64,000 bases of DNA from Mucilaginibacter endophyticus (GTDB taxonomy: Bacteria; Bacteroidota; Bacteroidia; Sphingobacteriales; Sphingobacteriaceae). The notes under the pieces are model-generated. The model was not told the DNA's origin, did no database searches, and saw only the letters and a program-made list of their open reading frames with translations. A program made the translations under genes and the position numbers. This document shows positions 59,342 to 64,000 of the stretch, piece by piece. Numbering within the stretch: position 1 is the stretch's first letter; each line of letters opens with the position of its first letter. Location of the stretch: assembly GCF_003351025.1 (NCBI RefSeq), contig NZ_QPCG01000006.1, positions 1 to 64,000 on the forward strand, given 5' to 3'.

Positions 59342-60874
59342 ATGGAGTACCATCACTTATTAGATAAGCAGATAAAAAAGATGCTCCCGTCCCAATACCT
59401 GGAAGATGAAACCATTTTGCAGTTTTTAGGCGCCATAAATAACAGTTTCAGAAACTTCGATAAATCTATAAAACTGGCAGATCATGCTTTCAATGTAAGC
59501 GAGCGTGAATATGTAGCCGTTACAGATAACCTGAAACTGCAAAACGAGATCAAGCAGCGCTCAATCTCCCAGCTAAAAGAAGCCATCAAAGCGCTTAATC
59601 CAGATACCGAGCTGAACATCTCTGATTCGGACGATGATCTGATCCATATCATCAGCTTTTTACATGAACGCATAGCCAAGGCTAAAGAGCTGGAAGTTGC
59701 CCTGATCCATTCAAAAGAGCTTGCCGAAAAGGCCGCCATGGCCAAAGCCCAGTTTCTGAGTATTATGAGCCACGAAATCCGTACACCAATGAACGCGGTT
59801 ATCGGTTTTACGCACTTGCTTATTCACCAGGACCCTAAGCCCGAGCAAATGGAATTTCTCAACTTCCTCAAGTTCTCGGCCGAAAACCTGTTGGTGCTTA
59901 TTAATGATATATTGGATTTTAGCAAGATAGAGGCGGGCAGGGTTGAATTTGAAAGCGTTGATTTCAGTCTTACTGATCTGATCAAAAATATCAGACTTGC
60001 CTTGCTGCAAAAGGCCAACGAAAAAAACATCCAGATAAAACTGATGATGGATCAGGACCTGCCCAATGCCATTATTGGCGACCCCGTACGCCTGGGCCAG
60101 ATCCTCACCAACCTCATGAGCAATGCCGTTAAATTTACGCATAAAGGAAAAGTAACCGTAACCGCAACCCTTGCAAATAGCACTAATAATTCATCAACCA
60201 TTGAATTTGAAATAGCCGATACCGGCATTGGCATAACTCCCGATAAAATTGACCATATTTTTGAAAGCTTTAGCCAGGCCAGTTCAGATACTACCCGTAA
60301 ATACGGCGGTACCGGTTTGGGCTTAACCATTACCAAACGTCTGTTACAGCTACTCGGCAGCGACATAACCGTTGAAAGTGAATATGGCAGGGGCTCGGTA
60401 TTTAACTTCAGCCTTACCTTTAAAAACAGCCGGAAGCAACTGGCCAGCACAGCCGATAGCGATGAGTTTTATCGTTTAAAAAGCTTAAAAGGAACCAAGC
60501 TGTTAATTGCCGAGGATAACCAGATAAACGTAATATTGGCCAAGCAGTTCATGAAACAATGGGAAGTTGAGTGCGATGTGGCCGAAAACGGTGAAATAGC
60601 CTTAATGCTGGTGAAAACCCATGACTATGACATGATATTGATGGACCTGCAAATGCCCGAAATGGATGGCTACCAAACCACCCGCGCCATACGTGAGTTA
60701 CCGGGCGATAAATACAAAAACCTGCCCATCATAGCGCTAACGGCATCTGCCATGCTCGATATTCAGGATATGGCCTTTACTGTTGGCATGAATGACTATG
60801 TGAGCAAACCTTTTAACCCAAATGAGCTGCACCGAAAAATAGACCTGTACAGCAGGCAAAATGAAAGTGTTTAA
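59342..60874 (+). CDS. Soluble hybrid histidine kinase coupled to FIST
   Basis: A 510-residue cytoplasmic kinase. Residues 1-125 form a helical, partly coiled-coil region that likely contacts the FIST partner. HisKA has the phospho-acceptor His144 (SIMSHEIRTP). The HATPase has an N box around Asn261, DTGIG at 293-297 and GGTGLG at 322-327. The receiver domain starts near 383 and its phospho-acceptor is Asp435 (ILMDLQMPEMDG). No transmembrane or PAS domain is present. It is translationally coupled to the FIST gene. Its kinase core strongly resembles that of the kinase at 40094, so the two are paralogues. Confidence 0.94.
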   Translation: MEYHHLLDKQIKKMLPSQYLEDETILQFLGAINNSFRNFDKSIKLADHAFNVSEREYVAVTDNLKLQNEIKQRSISQLKEAIKALNPDTELNISDSDDDLIHIISFLHERIAKAKELEVALIHSKELAEKAAMAKAQFLSIMSHEIRTPMNAVIGFTHLLIHQDPKPEQMEFLNFLKFSAENLLVLINDILDFSKIEAGRVEFESVDFSLTDLIKNIRLALLQKANEKNIQIKLMMDQDLPNAIIGDPVRLGQILTNLMSNAVKFTHKGKVTVTATLANSTNNSSTIEFEIADTGIGITPDKIDHIFESFSQASSDTTRKYGGTGLGLTITKRLLQLLGSDITVESEYGRGSVFNFSLTFKNSRKQLASTADSDEFYRLKSLKGTKLLIAEDNQINVILAKQFMKQWEVECDVAENGEIALMLVKTHDYDMILMDLQMPEMDGYQTTRAIRELPGDKYKNLPIIALTASAMLDIQDMAFTVGMNDYVSKPFNPNELHRKIDLYSRQNESV

Positions 60875-60893
60875 CTCGCACCCTGTTAAAGTT

Positions 60894-61021
60894 GTCATTT
60901 CGAGGAAGAACGACGAGAAATCTTATACTGCATACCTGATGGACTATGCACGTTGAACTTATAGAGCGTATAAGATTTCTCTCTCCAACCAGCAAACCAT
61001 CCCTTGCTCCATCGAAATGAC
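60894..61021. repeat. REP-like palindromic element, GTCATTTCGA family
   Basis: The outer arms GTCATTTCGA and TCGAAATGAC are perfect complements; inner arms GAGAAATCTTATAC and GTATAAGATTTCTC also pair. It resembles a cousin of the GTCATTGCGAG elements. Confidence 0.85.
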
Positions 61022-61132
61022 ATCGTTTTACAAACACTTTCACAAAAACCTCTTTATAAATAACTTACAAACAAATTATATTAACCGTTCCCTTTTTTGA
61101 AAAACAGATACGTCAAAGCCTGAAAATTTTCT

Positions 61133-61140
61133 TACTTTTG
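61133..61140 (+). promoter_or_regulatory. -7 element for pyrG
   Basis: TACTTTTG is an exact match to TAnnTTTG and lies 59 bases before the ATG at 61200. Confidence 0.55.
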
Positions 61141-61199
61141 TATCCCGTACAGAAACAATTGGTCGCGGTATAAAAGCCCGGTCATTTTCAAAAAAAATC

Positions 61200-62810
61200 A
61201 TGACTAAATATATTTTTGTTACGGGCGGTGTTACCTCATCGTTAGGAAAAGGTATAATCTCTGCTTCTTTAGCCAAACTCCTTCAATCGCGCGGTTACCG
61301 CGTAACCATCCAAAAGTTCGATCCTTATATCAACATCGATCCGGGAACGCTTAACCCTTATGAACACGGCGAATGCTATGTTACCGAAGATGGTGCCGAA
61401 ACCGATCTTGACCTTGGCCACTACGAGCGTTTCCTGAACACCCCTACTTCAAAAGCTAATAACATCACCACCGGTCGTATTTATCAAAATGTGATCAACA
61501 AAGAGCGTGAAGGTGCTTTTTTAGGCAAAACTGTACAGGTAGTACCACACATTACTGATGAAATAAAAAGAAACTTCCGCATCCTGGGCGAAAACGGCGA
61601 ATTTGACATCGTGATCACCGAGCTTGGCGGTACCGTGGGTGATATCGAATCGCTGCCATATATTGAGGCTGTAAGGCAATTCCGTTGGGAAATTGGCTCT
61701 AATAACTCATTGGTTATTCACCTTACCCTGGTGCCTTTCCTTGCAGCTGCGGGCGAATTGAAAACCAAACCAACCCAGCACTCCGTAAAAATGCTACTTG
61801 AATATGGTATCCAGCCGGATGTATTGGTTTGCCGTACCGAACATCACTTAACTAACGATATCCGTAAAAAAATAGCACAGTTCTGTAACGTGAATATCAA
61901 CGCGGTTATTGAATCAATTGACGCGCCAAGTATTTATGACGTGCCTTTGTTGATGCTGAAAGAACAGCTTGACAAAACCGTATTGACCAAATTAAAGCTT
62001 CCACACAAAAACGAGCCAAGCCTCGAAAACTGGAAAGATTTTCTGGGTCGGCTTAAAAACCCAACTGCCGATGTGCGCATCGCCCTGGTTGGTAAATACG
62101 TAGAGCTTCCTGATGCTTATAAATCAATTACCGAAGCATTTATCCATGCAGGTGCTAAACAGGAATGTAAAGTGCGGATTGAATATATCCCATCTGAACA
62201 GTTAACTCCTGAAAACGCTGTTGAAAAACTGAAAGGCATGCATGGCGTATTGGTTGCCCCTGGCTTTGGCGAACGTGGCTTTGAAGGCAAAATTCAGGCT
62301 ATCCGTCACGTACGTGAAAACAATATTCCTTTCTTTGGGATCTGTTTAGGCATGCAATGTGCCGTAGTTGAATTTGGCCGTCACGTATTGGAACTTGAAG
62401 GAGCCAACAGCACCGAAATGAACCCCGACACCCCACATCCGGTTATCGGCATGATGGAAGATCAGAAAAACATTACACTGAAAGGTGGCACTATGCGTTT
62501 GGGCGCTTATCCTTGCGATATCAAAAAAGGGACTAAAGCAGCTGCTATTTATGGTAAAAACCATATTTCGGAAAGGCACCGTCACCGTTACGAGTTTAAT
62601 AATGACTATCTTAAGCAATATGAGGCTGCGGGCCTTACCCCATCTGGCATAAATCCTGACAATGGCCTGGTGGAGATTGTTGAGTTAAAAAACCACCCAT
62701 TTTTTGTTGGTTCGCAATTTCACCCCGAATTAAAATCAACAGTTGCTAATCCGCACCCACTTTTTATTAACTTTGTCGCCGCTTCGCTGGCTTATGCCCG
62801 CAAAAAATAA
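61200..62810 (+). CDS. pyrG: CTP synthase
   Basis: A 536-residue enzyme that aminates UTP to CTP with glutamine. The N-terminal synthetase domain shows VTGGVTSSLGKGI and PYINIDPGTLNPYEHGEC. The C-terminal glutaminase has the class I GATase nucleophile in FFGICLGMQCAVVEF and the His-Glu pair in QFHPELKS. Length is standard. It has its own -7 element and is followed 22 bases later by yidC, so co-transcription with yidC is likely. Confidence 0.97.
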   Translation: MTKYIFVTGGVTSSLGKGIISASLAKLLQSRGYRVTIQKFDPYINIDPGTLNPYEHGECYVTEDGAETDLDLGHYERFLNTPTSKANNITTGRIYQNVINKEREGAFLGKTVQVVPHITDEIKRNFRILGENGEFDIVITELGGTVGDIESLPYIEAVRQFRWEIGSNNSLVIHLTLVPFLAAAGELKTKPTQHSVKMLLEYGIQPDVLVCRTEHHLTNDIRKKIAQFCNVNINAVIESIDAPSIYDVPLLMLKEQLDKTVLTKLKLPHKNEPSLENWKDFLGRLKNPTADVRIALVGKYVELPDAYKSITEAFIHAGAKQECKVRIEYIPSEQLTPENAVEKLKGMHGVLVAPGFGERGFEGKIQAIRHVRENNIPFFGICLGMQCAVVEFGRHVLELEGANSTEMNPDTPHPVIGMMEDQKNITLKGGTMRLGAYPCDIKKGTKAAAIYGKNHISERHRHRYEFNNDYLKQYEAAGLTPSGINPDNGLVEIVELKNHPFFVGSQFHPELKSTVANPHPLFINFVAASLAYARKK

Positions 62811-62832
62811 GTAATTGTACGATAATTAGATA

Positions 62833-64000
62833 ATGGATAAAAATACGTTTACAGGATTATTCCTGATCATGGCGATCATTGCCGGCTCGATATACTTTTT
62901 AAAGCCATCGGAAGCCGACCTTAAAAAAGAACGCGAGGTACAGCACCAGGATTCGCTGAAAAAAGCAGGCGCAGCCGCGACGGCAGCAGTTAAAAACACA
63001 GCTAAGTTTGATACTTCAAAAACAGCAAAAGTTGATTCGGCTCTATTAAAAATGCCTTTTGGCGCCGCTTCCGTTGGTACAGAAGACTTTGTTACCATCG
63101 AAAACAAAGAGTTGCTTATTAAATTAAGCACTAAAGGTGGTAAAGTGTCTTCGGTTGAGTTAAAGAACTATAAAACCTTTAGCAAACAACCTTTGGTACT
63201 TTTCAGTGGCGACAATAACCAGTTTGGGTTAAAGTTTGCCGCCGGCGTTGCCAATATCAATACCAACAATTACTATTTTACGCCAAGCGCCAAGACACTT
63301 ACCGTTGCCGAAAAAGATTCGGGTTCGGTTACCATGCGTTTAAGCTACAGCCCAACTCAGTATATTGATTATATATACAGCTTAAAAGGTGATGGTTTTA
63401 AACTTGGTTTAACCATTAAACCTACTGGTCTTGATGCTGTAATTGCCAATAGCAGTACCTATAACCTGAACTGGGCAGCCAGCCTGCACAAACAGGAAAA
63501 GGATATGAAACAGGAACGTCAGTACTCAACTGTATACTATTACAATACCGATGGTGATGTTGATTACCTGAGCGAGACTAAAGACGATCAGAAAAGCATC
63601 AGCGATAAAAAAATGGCCTGGGTTGGTTTCAAACAGCACTTCTTTTCAAATGTGCTGATTGCAAAGAATAATATAGCCAAAACAGATGTCGCAGTTGCTA
63701 CAGATGTTAATGATACTACCGATGTAAAACAAATGAAGGCCGACCTGTCGCTTACACGCGCATCAGATGGTTCTGTACCGTTAGAGTTTTACTTTGGCCC
63801 TAACCGTTTCAATACACTTAAAGATCAGGGCCACGACCTTGACAAAATGGTTAACCTGGGCTGGGGACCTTTAAAATACATCAACCGTTTCGCGGTATTG
63901 CCTGTATTTAATTTCCTTAACAAGTTTAACTGGAACTACGGTTTAATCATCCTGGTATTAACGGTATTGTTGAAACTGGTTTTATCGCCGCTTACTTATA
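62833..64000 (+). CDS. yidC: Membrane protein insertase YidC, 5' part (cut by window end)
   Basis: 389 complete codons are present and the frame is open at the window edge. The N-terminal transmembrane helix (about 7-23, TGLFLIMAIIAGSIYFL) is followed by an Ala/Lys/Thr-rich linker and the large periplasmic beta domain (about 80-350). The conserved insertase core begins near 360 with LGWGPLKYINRFAVLPVFNFLNKF and LVLTVLLKLVLSPL. YidC inserts inner-membrane proteins with or without SecYEG. The ATG at 62833 is 22 bases after pyrG. Confidence 0.95.
   Translation, partial: MDKNTFTGLFLIMAIIAGSIYFLKPSEADLKKEREVQHQDSLKKAGAAATAAVKNTAKFDTSKTAKVDSALLKMPFGAASVGTEDFVTIENKELLIKLSTKGGKVSSVELKNYKTFSKQPLVLFSGDNNQFGLKFAAGVANINTNNYYFTPSAKTLTVAEKDSGSVTMRLSYSPTQYIDYIYSLKGDGFKLGLTIKPTGLDAVIANSSTYNLNWAASLHKQEKDMKQERQYSTVYYYNTDGDVDYLSETKDDQKSISDKKMAWVGFKQHFFSNVLIAKNNIAKTDVAVATDVNDTTDVKQMKADLSLTRASDGSVPLEFYFGPNRFNTLKDQGHDLDKMVNLGWGPLKYINRFAVLPVFNFLNKFNWNYGLIILVLTVLLKLVLSPLTY

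Larger units (their letters stand above)
60875..61199. other. Intergenic region before pyrG
   Basis: These 325 bases contain a REP-like palindrome and the pyrG promoter. No gene is seen. A terminator for the kinase gene is not obvious other than the palindrome. Confidence 0.65.

Overview
The window is chromosomal DNA of a Bacteroidota bacterium, most likely Sphingobacteriaceae close to Mucilaginibacter or Pedobacter. This is inferred from the SusC/SusD/SusE locus, a MurA with Asp in place of the fosfomycin-target Cys, a DUF4290 gene next to murA, promoters of the Bacteroidota type (-7 TAnnTTTG, -33 TTG), the lack of clear Shine-Dalgarno sequences, and abundant intergenic palindromes. No rRNA, tRNA, CRISPR array, transposase or phage gene was recognised.

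Layout. 1-9.3 kb: small orphan proteins, an M20 dipeptidase, a dipeptide epimerase with a GNAT acetyltransferase, DUF4290-murA, a family 39 glycosyltransferase boxed between two homologous inverted hairpins, and cystathionine beta-synthase. 9.5-15.3 kb: a 1951-residue alpha-2-macroglobulin that carries an inserted TonB-receptor N-terminal region (carboxypeptidase-regulatory domain plus plug). 15.4-20.3 kb: AMP nucleosidase, then clpX, clpP and tig. 20.7-29.2 kb: accessory region with a dihaem cytochrome c, three DUF2807 (GIN) surface proteins sharing an apparent ECF-sigma promoter, an ArsR/SRPBCC pair with twin operators, a TetR-controlled pair of short-chain dehydrogenases, and a small repeat lipoprotein. 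29.2-38.4 kb: recQ, a secreted esterase, and a divergent susC-susD-susE operon with a LacI-like palindrome between them. 38.6-45.4 kb: citrate synthase, a multi-PAS hybrid kinase, a DUF3347 protein and a MacB-type permease. 45.6-57.9 kb: mostly housekeeping (queA, ispD, cob(I)alamin adenosyltransferase, gatC, trpS, deoxynucleoside kinase, kdsB) plus a GH19 enzyme, a serine hydrolase, an AraC regulator, a lone ABC ATPase and a PlsC-type acyltransferase followed by a relic of a second copy. 58-64 kb: a FIST sensor with a soluble hybrid kinase, pyrG, and the 5' part of yidC.

Working together: tig, clpP and clpX form the folding/proteolysis cluster; murA, the dipeptide epimerase, and kdsB with the acyltransferase serve the cell envelope; SusC/D/E and the divergent esterase look like one glycan-uptake unit; FIST and its kinase form one sensory pair.

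The most unusual features are the A2M-plug fusion, the shared ECF-like promoter of the GIN genes, a 90-bp duplicated hairpin with a compensatory base-pair change, the acyltransferase relic, and a set of intergenic hairpins each built from its own short degenerate word, one of which has become the N-terminus of IspD. All functions are read from sequence motifs; no database search was possible.
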